A DNA stretch of 64,000 nt, from contig VXCM01002020.1 of assembly GCA_014773175.1 (NCBI GenBank), positions 68,750-132,749 on the forward strand, written 5' to 3'. Numbering within the stretch: the first letter of the stretch is position 1; each line of letters opens with the position of its first letter. Under the pieces are notes generated by a model. It saw only the letters and a program-made list of their open reading frames with translations. It searched no databases and was not told the DNA's origin. The translations under genes were made by a program, and so were the position numbers. Origin of the DNA: Lucifuga dentata (taxonomy: Eukaryota; Chordata; Actinopteri; Ophidiiformes; Bythitidae). Positions 1 to 11,000 of this stretch are shown here, piece after piece.

Positions 1-159
1 CTTGAATATTTGATTTTGAAAGATTAACAGATTTAGCAAAATATCAGGAAAGCTGAAATACGGTTTTATCCTTTGAGAAATGATTGTCAGTAACGTAACA
101 TGTATGAAAATTGAATATATTAGGCTCAAACATGCAAAATGAGTGGTATGGTCCTTTAA
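1..159 (-). mobile_element. A-family long-TIR element, cut by the window edge
   Basis: This is the right part of an A copy: GATTTTGAAAGATTAA... to GGTATGGTCCTTTAA at 145-159, with terminal TTAA at 156-159. It is in the orientation opposite to the copy at 27854-28445, which is taken as forward. Confidence 0.85.
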
Positions 160-690
160 GACATTTTAACTGTCTATGTCATAAATACAACTTTCTGTGT
201 TATCATTTTTAGAATTTGTAGCATCTAAGCCACACGAGATATTATGTTATAATTTTGAATGTCCATAATTTTGAATGCTGACCCATAATAATGTTCATAT
301 AACGTTTTGGAAATTACAATAAATAGACATAAGTTTGAATGCTACATCCTAAATGTGAGTATTATGTCTGAATTTTTTAACATTTAGATCAGGATTACAA
401 GATATTAAAATTAAGTAATTTTAATGCCCCACATCATAACTACAACATGTAAAAGATCATTTTGACTCTCTACGTCATAATTACAACACACAGTATTAAG
501 TCATAATTATCAATTTTTAAGTCACAATTATGAGATATAAAGTCATAATTACAATAAATACGACACGATTAAATGCAATGTATTTAATTTTAATGTCCAT
601 GTCATAATTACCAGATATTAAGACATAATTTTCAATACTACATTGTGATATGACATATTAAATCATAATTTTTAATGTTTCAGATATCAT
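160..690. repeat. Degenerate GTCATAATTA / AATTTTGAATGTC repeats
   Basis: Loose repetition of units such as GTCATAATTACAAGATATTA and ATAATTTTCAATGT, about 40 nt apart. The same units recur at 4365-4530. The period is too degenerate to fix by eye. No gene seen. Confidence 0.6.
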
Positions 691-924
691 GACGACTATA
701 GAATCTAGTCACTGCAGTTTTTGCGATTTTTAAAAAATATTTATATCTTTTTTCATTTTTTTATTGTTATTTTTTTAAGCTGCACAGCTTCACTTTTAAT
801 TAATTCAGAGTTCCAATAAATGTAGATAGAACTTTTTTTTTTTTAATATTGCTTTTAAGAGAAAATCTCAAAGTTTCTAAATCTTGGATCTATGTAAGCA
901 GATATATGTATATATGTATATATT

Positions 925-1110
925 TAACTTTATTTAACCAGGTAAAGTCTCATTGAGATAAAATCTGTTTTCCAAGGGAGACCTGACCCAGACGGCAGCA
1001 TCAAAAATAAAAGTCACAACAATAAATTCAATACAAATACAAGTCTGAACAATAAAAGCAACATAGACAAGATACTTTGCAACATCCAGCATTTAAATCA
1101 AAGGGATTTT
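925..1110. repeat. Fragment of a common fish interspersed repeat
   Basis: TTTATTTAACCAGGTAAAGT followed by CTCATTGAGA and GAGACCTG is the opening of a repeat I recall as widespread in ray-finned fish. The family is not assigned. Confidence 0.5.
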
Positions 1111-2780
1111 TCAAAGAAAAATATGCTCGTCTGAATCTGACGAAACTAGCTGCAAACTCTCAATGAGCCCACCAACATCATGTCAACCCATTGTTGTCAT
1201 GGAGATGACATTCAGTTTTGTTTTCTCCACTGCGAGAAAGAGGAGAATTTTGACTCGTTGCATTGCAGAGATGTCCCACAGATAATACAGATAATACATA
1301 TGAAAAGTATGATTTGCTCAGAGTCTGGAGAGAGTTGTGGTTCAGTCCGGATCTGGATCAGACTTAGAGGATGACTGCCCTGACTTTGAGGAGAAAAAAA
1401 TCAGTGGAAAGGAAAAACAAAATCATCATCAATATCATCATAACACCAAGGTTTTGCGTTATAATGCAAATGTTTTGCAAGATCTCGCAAAACTTGACCT
1501 GCATTGAGCGGAAGTGTGACAGTATATCCAGGTCACTCTAATGTGCTGTTGCTAGGCAACAATGGAACGATTTGTGGAGTTTTGACTGAGCTTGAATTAA
1601 AATATAGACATTCAGTTGGTGCTTGGGTCTAGCTCACTTGGGTTTTTTCTCAAAATTATTGCAGTATCTCATATTATTTTTTTTCCCTACTCATATTTTT
1701 TACTTCCCATCTTCCTTAGAGACTCCATAACAACCTGCAACATATTGTGCAAGTAACATTTTCATAGTAGAAATGTTGGTGGGATTAAGTACTAAATCAT
1801 ATGGATTTCTCCTTTAATACTCATAAATATTCATTGTATACCCACTTTTTCATTGAGAATAAACCACTGGACGTAGAATATAACTTTATTTCCACTACAG
1901 GCGGAAATTTGTATTTGACACACCGTTACAAATCATACATACATAAAATCTGTATGACCAAGGAAAAAAAATTACAAGTGCCAGATAATGGAACAAACAG
2001 GCATTTTGCAGAGTTAAGGATATTTATGGCAGCTGGAATAAAAGATCTCTTAAAAACCTTTCTTGGTTGCCAGTGGCACTCCAGAGCGACTTCAGACTGA
2101 TAGATTAGAGGATGGGAGGTGTCTGTCAGGATGTTCCTGCTTTAATCATCATCCTATTGGTATAGAGGTCAGTCATGGATAATTGCGGTTTACCAACTAT
2201 TTTGCTGCTAATAGGACAGTTCTGAGAGCTTAGTTTTCAGCTGACAGCTTAGTGACCATACCAGGCTGGGAGATGAAAAGTTAGAATACTTTCAATGAGA
2301 CTTTTGTAGAGAATTTAAGATCTCTGGTCGCATGCAGATATAAATACACACATGCAGCATTCCTGGCTCTTCTGTTTTCGCTAAAGAATTACAAATCATT
2401 AGCAAAGGCCTCATAACCACCCAAATAAAAGCTCTTTATTTATCTTGGCATCTGGTCCAACAGTTGTCTCTGATCAGGTACCGTGACGGCTCCTCATCTC
2501 CATCCCTCGCCACAAAATCCCAAATTCCTCCACATGGACCCAGAGCGTGGGGCTTTAAAGAATGTGAAGACTCCGTTTAACGAAGCCAGGCTGGATCCAT
2601 TCATTAGCCGAGTCCAGTAATCTGTGTTAGACAAAGCCGCCAAATACCTGATGTCTGTCCTTCATGGGAAAAAATGTCCACAATTTATTTTGTTGACTGA
2701 CTCGTCCCCAATTAAGAGGGACAGCCTAGGAGATGCAGCAGATTGATGCATCATCATCAGCAAAATTAATTTTCTTCTCA

Positions 2781-2813
<33 letters not shown>

Positions 2814-3200
2814 CTTCTTCTTCTTCTTCTCATTATGCTCACTTTTCCAAGCAGAGACAATGATCAGAAAGAAATACTAAAACAAGCTTAAAGCAGGATG
2901 TTAAAAGTTGTAAAGATGTTTAATATCCTTAAAGTCAGGATGGATGATGTATTCTGCTTTCATGTGAAATGGAAAAAAGTGATAAGAAATGATCTTCAGT
3001 CAATAAGCTGTTGAAGATATGAGCAGGTTTTGGTCTATGAGTCTGTCTGTTTTGGATATCCAGCTTTTGGAGCATTTATTATAGAAAAACAAAACTTTTT
3101 TGCTTCAGGTGATTATATAGTGTGCTTTTATGTTCCGAATTTGTGTCATGACATCATTTTTGATGCTGCGTTTTTTTCAGTAGAAATGTCTTTGGCCTAA
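1111..3200. other. Non-coding upstream region
   Basis: No exon, RNA gene or clear transposon is visible except the (CTT)n tract near 2784-2830. Short open frames here lack codon or homology support. Confidence 0.5.
2784..2830. repeat. (CTT)n microsatellite
   Basis: An uninterrupted TTC/CTT triplet run of about 15 units. Confidence 0.95.
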
Positions 3201-3403
3201 AAAAAAAAAAAAAAAAAAAAAAAAANCCCCCCCCCCCCAACCCCAAAACCAAACAGGATTAAAATAACTTTAAACAGTGTTTGTGTGTAATTGCTGTATT
3301 TTCATATTTCATCTGAGTGACACTGCAATCCTAATAATACCACAATAACAACTTATATGTGCATTATGTACACAATACATATATATATACATATATATGT
3401 TTA

Positions 3404-3529
3404 AGCAATATCACAGAGAGGTCGTGCTGTTGTACTGTATATCAGCATGGCTGTGATTCAGTCATAGAAGATAATCACAGCCCTGCTGATATTACAGCAC
3501 AACAGCAGTCCCTCTCTTGTGATATTGCT
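3404..3529. repeat. Fold-back hairpin element
   Basis: The left arm AGCAATATCACAGAGAGGTC... is matched by the inverse right arm ending ...TCTTGTGATATTGCT. The arms are about 55 nt with a short loop near CAGTCATAGAAGAT. A fold-back MITE is likely. Confidence 0.7.
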
Positions 3530-3530
3530 T

Positions 3531-4306
3531 TTATACAACAGCTCTACAAGTGCCATTTATTAGTTAAAAGTTGTAAGACAACAGATTATTATTTGTTTAT
3601 TTATTTAATCATTCATTTGGCTCCGCCAAGACAAATAGTTCCACAGCTGGACTGTTGCTAAGCGACACATAAACATTTTCTTGCAGACTAGCTTACTGGC
3701 TACTTTGTGTACACCTTACTGTAGGCCAGCTGCTTTGTAGAATCATATCTGTATGTTTACATTTATTGTGCAGCAGTGAAATAAGAGTCTGCTGACACCA
3801 GCTTTGGTGGTGTGTGTGTGTGTGATAGAGCCCTGCACGGTTCGGGATGCATTGGCCCTGAAGCATTTTACAAATGGGGCCGAGTTTCAGCTGAATTTCA
3901 CAAGGCTGGCTCGGCTTGGTCCAGGCTCGGGCGTTTTTTTATTGTTTCCTCTCTCCACTCACATCATAACGTCTCCTGATGCTGCCTCACATGTTGGTGT
4001 CAGAAACTGCAGCATCACTGTTTTCTGAACGCTGCAGCAGCAGCTGACAGCCGCTACTTTTACTTTGAAAAAAGCCGAACTTCCGGTTCTGAAAAAAAAA
4101 AGACAGCGTGCCAGAAAACGTTACTCCATCGTTTCCTGCTTTCACTCGTCTCAGTTAATGTAGGCTCATTAACGGTTATTAGAACATCTGTAAGGCGGAG
4201 TGATACGTATAGTTCAAAGTCCCAGTACTGTTATACTCCAATATCAGCACTCCTGGAATGCCTCTTGTCCAATCAAAATGCTTTGTCAGAACTAACTGTT
4301 GTATAA
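3531..4306. mobile_element. Candidate DNA transposon with TTATACAACAG inverted ends
   Basis: It begins TTATACAACAG and ends CTGTTGTATAA. The interior near 4245-4290 (CTCCAATATCAGCACTCCTG, AATGCCTCTTGTCCAATCAA) is a sequence I recall from many fish genomes. The superfamily is not assigned and the target duplication is unclear. Confidence 0.5.
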
Positions 4307-4364
4307 TATGTGTAACCTTATGTTGTAATGCATAATTCCTGAAAACAAAATTGTCTTTTTTAAA

Positions 4365-4530
4365 TACGTCATAATTACGAAATATTTTTCAACGCTATAC
4401 ACAATATAGAGATGGTAATTCATTTTTTCAATGTTTAAGTAAGCGAGATATTAAGACGTAACTTTCAATGTCAACGTCATAAAACATGAAAACATAAATT
4501 TCAATGTCTTCATCATAATTAGGAGATATT
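4365..4530. repeat. Second patch of degenerate GTCATAATTA repeats
   Basis: CGTCATAATTACGAAATATT, then GATATTAAGACGTAACTTTC and similar units, like those at 160-690. Confidence 0.55.
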
Positions 4531-4555
4531 CATTTTGAAGATCTGCGTCCGAACG

Positions 4556-4557
<2 letters not shown>

Positions 4558-4635
<78 letters not shown>
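4558..4635. repeat. (GT)n(GA)n compound microsatellite
   Basis: About 16 GT units pass directly into about 22 GA units, next to the CpG-rich putative serpine3 promoter. The open frames read through it on both strands are artefacts of the repeat. Confidence 0.95.
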
Positions 4636-4637
<2 letters not shown>

Positions 4638-4639
4638 CG

Positions 4640-4862
4640 GCTCCTGGCTCCTTGCAGCGCGGCGGGGCTGCAGGAATCCCGTACGGATGGTACGGACGTC
4701 GCCGACGGAGACCGAGAACACCGAGCGTTCCGCTTTAAACACGATCCCATGACTGCAGAGAGTCTTCAGTCCTCAGCAGACAGACAGAGAGAGACAGAGA
4801 GACAGGCTGCACGTCTGACAGAACAGCTGGAAGTAAACGGAAACTATCTCACCTGTCCGCAA
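4640..4862 (+). promoter_or_regulatory. serpine3: Possible serpine3 promoter and 5' UTR exon
   Basis: This is a local CpG-rich patch directly after a (GT)n(GA)n tract. It ends in a good donor (CGCAAG|GTAAGC at 4862/4863). The first serpine3 coding exon has 52 nt of 5' UTR behind a strong pyrimidine tract and acceptor, so an upstream non-coding exon is required, and this is the best donor-bearing candidate. There is no transcript evidence. Confidence 0.4.
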
Positions 4863-5960
4863 GGTAAGCTTTCATCATTTCTGCAGCAGCCTGCAGCCAA
4901 AAGTCATAAGTCACCATAAAGTCTGTGTAGTGATTGGAAAAAGACCCAGACAGTCTCTGAGGCACTTAAACAGAAGGTTTATTATATTATAATTATAATA
5001 TTCTCGTATTCCTGCAGGGACTCGGTAGTTATTTGACTATTTTATGACAAAGTGAAATCCTTTATCTTCAATAAATGGAGTAAAAACCCAAATGGAAGTA
5101 AAAATTCCATCTTAGTTTTGCTGAAATCAACGACCATTATGGAGAGTGTTATGAAAATAAGTAATAACGCAAGTATCCAGGAAATATTAAAAGATTTAAA
5201 ACTTGGTAAAAAGCCTCACTTCTGCAGTTTTGTGACGATAAGAAAATTCTGTAAATCTCTTCGGATACTTTCTCAGACACTGTCATCGAGCTGAAAAAGG
5301 ACAGTGTGAGCCCTTTAAAAGCTGGGATTTTATATAAACACAACAGTATAACATTAGAACAGTCATATTTCTTTAATGTACACTGTAAATCTTGATTGGT
5401 ATCGTAAATACAGCAGCAGTTAGTTAAATACAAGAGTAAGAAGTACAATATTTCCCTCTGAAATATAGGGGAAGAAATATAGAAAATCTCCCTAAGTGGA
5501 AGTATTCATGTAACATATTTATGATTTTTTTAAGCTTATGATCATCCGATAAACTAATATTCCTGCAAGCATTTAAAATAAAATGTCATCATATTTACAT
5601 ATTATTACAGGTGATGCAGATTTACTTGGGTTGAAATTATCAAAATAATTAAGTGAATACAAAAAAGGAGGAAAAGAACCGGAAGTTTCAGTCTTGCAGA
5701 AAGCTTTATTTTGCATCAGCAGCCAGTTACATTTGACAGAAAATGATGACACAATCTGATTTCTATTTCTTTTTTTTTTTTTTTTTTAAATTCTGAGTTT
5801 AAGGAACATTTCATTTCATTTATTTCATTCATGTCAGTGTGAAAAACATAAACATAGATAGTTTATTACACTTTTTACGATAAAAAGTATATATAAAGTA
5901 TGAAGTGTTACATGTTCTCTGTATTTGAATGTTGGTAGAACTGAAATAAATGAAGTTATG
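4863..5960. other. Intron-like AT-rich stretch
   Basis: Nothing recognisable beyond short homopolymers. If 4640-4862 is a 5' UTR exon, this is the start of its intron. Confidence 0.4.
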
Positions 5961-6317
5961 TACACAAGTACATGACCGCTCAAAAGTGCGGAATCACTAG
6001 TGATTTTCACATAGAATCAGTGTTTGCAGTCATGTAACACTAGTTTAGTTTCATACGTATGTATAAAATGATTCTATGTGTCTGTTAGTATTTTACACCT
6101 ACAGGTGTAAAATCATTTTCAAGAAGCTGTAAAAAATGAAGACATTTTATTGAAATTGTCCAGAATCCTGACTTGAGTTGTAGATGATTCCAGATTCATA
6201 TAGAGAAGCTGTATGTGTTCCAGAGATTATTAGGAAATTCTAGATTATTCTCTGATGCTCTAGAAACTGATGCTGAATATTTACAAAGCAGAGATTAAAT
6301 CTCATGGTGGATACTTT

Positions 6318-6876
6318 TTAAAAAAAAAACTTTTATTTTTAAAGGTTTCCTTTCTACAATACATATACACACAAACAGTGGTCTAGGGTATAATTCAATC
6401 AGAGCAATCAGAGAATGTCCATCCAGGTAGAGTTTATCACACAGGTCAGGTCTGTGTCATTGATGAAAGTTAGGAATACTCAGCATTAAGACTCCAGCTG
6501 GTTGTAGAAATCATTTCTTCCAGTGTTTACCACCTTCAGCTTTCTGAAGTCTGACAGTAAAAGTAATTTTCTCCATTCAGCGTACAGAATTTACTGGGTT
6601 CGTGAAGCGGCTGATGGTGGGGGGTTCTTCTGAAATCAACATCTGGTATAGTTTTTGTACTTACAGTTATAAAAATCGTGAGAAGATATGCGTCACTTTT
6701 ATTCCCAAATAAAAAGAAAGGAATGTGATATCAATTTTCAAACCCAGGATCTCTGATGTTAGACGGCCCACTTCTTCCCAGAAAGGTTGAACAAAGCCAA
6801 AATATATGAGCATCCATCCACACTCCCTCCAGCAGGGACACTCAGACCCAGTTTGTTTGGATTTCTGCTTGCCACA
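6318..6876 (-). mobile_element. L1-like LINE 3' fragment with 11-bp target duplication
   Basis: GTGGATACTTT lies on both sides (6307-6317 and 6877-6887). The left end is T/A-rich, as expected for an inverted poly(A) tail. The minus-strand frame at 6667-6900 reads CPCWRECGWMLIYFGFVQPF then WEEVGRL...ILG, resembling the C-terminal C...FW..V...ILG pattern of L1-type ORF2. It is 5' truncated and not functional. Confidence 0.75.
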
Positions 6877-6924
6877 GTGGATACTTTCACGAGAAATCAC
6901 TAAAATAGTGTTAATTTTTTTAAT

Positions 6925-7497
6925 TTAAAGGACAATACCATCCATTTTACATGTTTGAGGCTAATATATTAAATTTTCATATTTGCTGACAATCATTTCC
7001 CAAAGGATAAAACCGTATTTCAGCTTTCTTGATATTTTGCAAAATCTCTTAATCTTTCAAAATCAAATATTCAAGTGATACACCCACCTTAAAAATCCAT
7101 GTTTCTCCTGCTAATAGTTACTTATGAAGTCACAGTCATTTAAATTTTTCCATAAACACAGGTCTTCTTTTGGGACTATATTCCCAAAAGAAGGTGGAGG
7201 CATACATTCACTCCACGCTTTTTATTGAGCTTAAACACTAAAATTTCATAACTTCTAACTGAATACACGTCTTGTTGGTGATGATGGATTACCTATCCCA
7301 AGAACGTTTACAGTATCAACAAGTTGATTTTAATAGCAGAATGAACTGAAACCAATGGAGGTCTGGAAGGTAGGAAAAACATTTTTAATTCACCGTTCCA
7401 GTAGTATGCTTTGGGAAATGATTGTCAGTAACGTTATGTGTCTGAAAATTGAATATATTAGACTCAAACGTGCAAAATGGATGGTATGGTCCTGTAA
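6925..7497 (+). mobile_element. A-family element, full length, inside C copy 1
   Basis: The left end is TTAAAGGACAATACCATCC and the right end is GGATGGTATGGTCCTGTAA; the right TTAA has become GTAA. The uninterrupted C copy at 44241-44820 has a single TTTAAAAACTTT here, giving an empty site. Confidence 0.9.
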
Positions 7498-7691
7498 AAA
7501 CTTTTTTTTCCCCTCAAATATTTTAAATACTAAAACTGGTGTTTGTTTTGTATAATTTTAAATTTTAACTATTATTGAATAAAACAACAAGAACTACTTA
7601 AGTGACAAGTGATTCTAAACTTTTGAGCGGTGGTGTATCTGACAGGAGCCTGAGTAGCTTAATGTGTTTTTTTTTTTGTTTTTTTTTGCAG

Positions 7692-8008
7692 GAGTTTTTC
7701 TTTTTGGATTTTCCGGACATTTTCCTGGTGTGGCTCTGAGGTCATGTGTCGCCTCCCCGTGACTTCCCTCTTGGTTTTCCTGTGTTTGGTGGGGAGGAGT
7801 CGGTGCAGCATCAGCCTGCAGGACAGCATGGCGGAGCTGCACGCCAGGTTTGCCGTCAGCTTCTACCAAATGCTCACCGAGAGGGAAAACAACTCCAACC
7901 TGATCGTGTCGCCACTGAGCGTGTCCGTGTCTCTGGGGCTGCTGCAGCTGGGAGGACGCGGGAACACGCTGGCTCAGCTGGAGGGAACGCTGGGATACCA
8001 TGTGAATG
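7692..8008 (+). CDS. serpine3: serpine3 coding exon 1 (5' UTR, ATG, signal peptide, shutter)
   Basis: The acceptor is a T-rich tract ending in CAG at 7689-7691, and the ATG is at 7744. The exon ends GTGAATG|GTAGGA in phase 1. It encodes the signal peptide, helices A-B and the [20 protein letters not shown] shutter segment. The start is chosen because the next residues form a hydrophobic leader and the serpin core follows in frame. Confidence 0.92.
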
Positions 8009-11000
8009 GTAGGATCCCTCCCCAAAATCCTGATTTTTGCACAAAGAGGTGTAAAGGGGTGGAGCTTGTGGTGTTGTGATTGTTGGTGCTGTGCTGCTGG
8101 TACCAGGTGCTGCTGCTGCTTTTCTTCATGCAGACCAGAGCTCAGTGGTGTCTGGAGCCATAATACCTGCCTGCACTGCAAACCTAATCTCATTACACAC
8201 TCCTGCAGCTCAGCCAGGGTCCCGCGGTCAGGAGGTCAATGTGTTTCAGGACAAACATGGCGATGAAGGCATGATGGAGCTGTTGCTGATAGGGATGGCA
8301 GTTTCTACGCAGAAGTATGAATGGCAGGCAGTCTGAAACACACCGACACACCAAGTTCCAATACGGTGTTCCCACAACTGTTTGGAAACGTCTCAAGCAA
8401 ACATCAAGTGAAGGTTTAGGAGGCATGGCAAAATGCCATCACATGCACCACAACACATTCTCAATGAATCAGAGGAAAAGTTTTATTGAAAAATGGTTAG
8501 AACGATTGGCACCAATTAAAATGCAGACATAATCATCATATCGTGTAATAAACAAAAAATTGTTGTCAGTTGCCATGTTGCCAGCTGTGATAAGATAAAT
8601 ATTTATGTCATACGGTCTATAAACCATCAGCACAAAGTCTGCATCTCTTTGGTCACATATAATACAAGGCCTCAATAATTTATGGTTTGATTGTATCTGC
8701 ATGGAAACTGTTCACGTTTTGGAACAGGAAGTGTTCAACACTGCTGCAGTTATCAGTAGGTGCCAGCATTGAGTGAGACGTTTCGAAACAACATAGCTAT
8801 ACTGTATGTGTCTAGAGTCTAGACTCTAGACGTTTCGAAGCCTTGAAATTGCCATCCTTAGCATCCTGTGCTGCTGTCGCTTCATGAGTAAAGCCTGTTT
8901 ATGCTTAATGCCCAATTTATACTTCCAAATGGATGCACAGACGCACAGTTGTGGACATGGACTCTGCCAGCGGACTGTTTATACATGGTTCTGTTTGTAC
9001 AACATTCTGGCGTCTGCTTGGAGGAACGTGTTCCACACGTGCAGTAGCACTAGCATAGCATAGTGTAGCGTAGTGACACAGAACAATTGGAGGTACATGG
9101 ATGTCCACACAGAGGCCTATGATACGCCCTCTGACGTGAACAGATGATCACATGGACCCTCACATCCTCACGTATGCATAAAGTATAAATTGGCCTTAAT
9201 GAGGATGAGGATGTGACTGTAGGCGCACACGGGAAATGTGATGTAATTGCCGCCAAAGCAGTCGGCTGTGGAGGCCGCTTTGGAGGGTCAATCTCATGGT
9301 TGCGCACTGCTCGGTTTTTGAAACAAAGCAGACAGCGCCTTCATCGATGAATGGCAGTAAAGGTGTGGGTTTGTCTTCGTGTTCTGGGGCGGTTAACCAA
9401 CTGTCGTCAAGTGCTGCAGCGCCGCCGGTCCATGTCTTCTTCTTCTACTTTGTTCTATACATGTTGGCAGTTTGCAAAGCAGCTTCTGGGCGTCTTGTCA
9501 GCCAGTTTGACGGGATGATCAGACCGTATGAATGACCGGAACCTCAGGTTTAGGTGAGAACATGTCGGTACAGCTGTTATCCTGCACTGGAATGTGAGCA
9601 TGAAGGAACATTCCCACACAGGTCATCCTGCATTGGTGGTAGATGATTGTATTTATTAATTTGCATTGATGGATCCATAAATGGACTCTGTCTGAACACA
9701 TTTTAATCCAGATCTGATCATTATCTGGATCATAAAAGTTTTGCAAGACGATTTTGACTTTGATACCAATGACTCGTGATTTCACATGGACTTGAGCCTT
9801 TTAATTTGGAAAGATTAAAAACCAAACCAGGAAATAAACACTACATAATTTATTACTTTTTTGTAGTCATGTGTATTTTATCAAGTTATATAGTTTATCT
9901 TGGAAAGTAATAAATGCAAATTACAAAAGCATACATAATTTGTGTAACTCTTACAAATGATTACTGTGGCATTAAATTTGCTATAGAACCCTTTATGACT
10001 TGTTTAGAGCTTCCAACACAAAGTTTAGGACTTGTAACTTGACTTGTGACTTGCTTGTCTTGACTTGAGACTCGACTTGCATCGGCAGACAGATGCCAGT
10101 TAAATACTTTACCTTCTGATCTTTACCTTCTTAGACCTACTTCTTAGAACTTACTTTTCATTCAGCATCAAAACTGTCAGGATTTTAGTTGATGAATTAT
10201 GCATTAATTACAACTGTGAATTGATTTAAAAAAACCAACTAATTAATTGCAGTTTTCTGTGCTTAATCACGATTAATCAACTTGTAAACTTGTAATCATT
10301 ATACATTGAATCACCAAATTAATGTAGAATCAATGCAAAGGAAGTATATTTTAGATAATATTTGTTTGATAACTGATCATGGTTGACATCTTCTTGTTGA
10401 AAGGAAAATCATCCTATTCTGAAAATATGACTTTGTTCAAAGGGAAGTTTGTCGTATTTTGAAAAGAATGAATCCTGTTTGTGTTACGTTAGTTAGCGTT
10501 AGCTTGAATGTTTTATTTTGTTTTTGTTTTTTTTGCTGAACAAATAACAGAGACAACAGCAAAGAAAAGCATTAGCTTGAAAGTATCACGAACAGCAACG
10601 CAGTAAAGCTAAAGTGAGGCTAAAAGGCTGTGAAGTTCTTTTAGTAGTTTCTATGTTTTTGATGAATAAAGTTAAAACGACACACTGCTGAGTGACTGAG
10701 TTTGTCTGGTTTCATCAAGAGCCATCTCTAACTTTTTAAAGCAGAACTTTACATCTAAAATCTTATGTTAGCCACAGGAAGTGGGCAGTGCTTAATTTGG
10801 GCAAAAAGAAGTGCCGGAACAGTGCTCCCTGCAGCAGTTATTACGGTAGGCGTAGCGAGCTGTTAAACCGACGTGAGAGCCTCGTAGCCGGCTTGCAGCG
10901 TATGTGTCCTACCGCTGATAGACACACCATAACTACATTTAAGAAACTAAAAAAAAAACAAAACAAAACACCGCCGCTATGGAGAAACATTTCACAGTGT

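Larger units (their letters stand above)
5968..7632. mobile_element. C-family Tc1-like element (copy 1), with two later insertions
   Basis: It starts near GACCGCTCAAAAGTGCGG and ends near AAACTTTTGAGCGGTGGT, so the ends are inverted repeats. It is collinear with 44241-44820 once an L1-like insert (6318-6876) and an A element (6925-7497) are removed. The CGCTCAAAAG terminus is one I associate with fish Tc1/mariner elements. No transposase frame remains. Confidence 0.75.

Noticed and set aside
3800..4030. Exon-like frame near the putative serpine3 promoter
   Set aside because: No matching splice signals or protein similarity; it lies within a candidate transposon.
7355..7555. Recurrent [20 protein letters not shown] frames in several places
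   Set aside because: They lie in the ends of A/B elements, are not extended in any copy and differ by indels, so they are not a transposase.
7615..8193. A 192-codon frame on the minus strand
   Set aside because: It is the shadow of the first serpine3 coding exon on the other strand.
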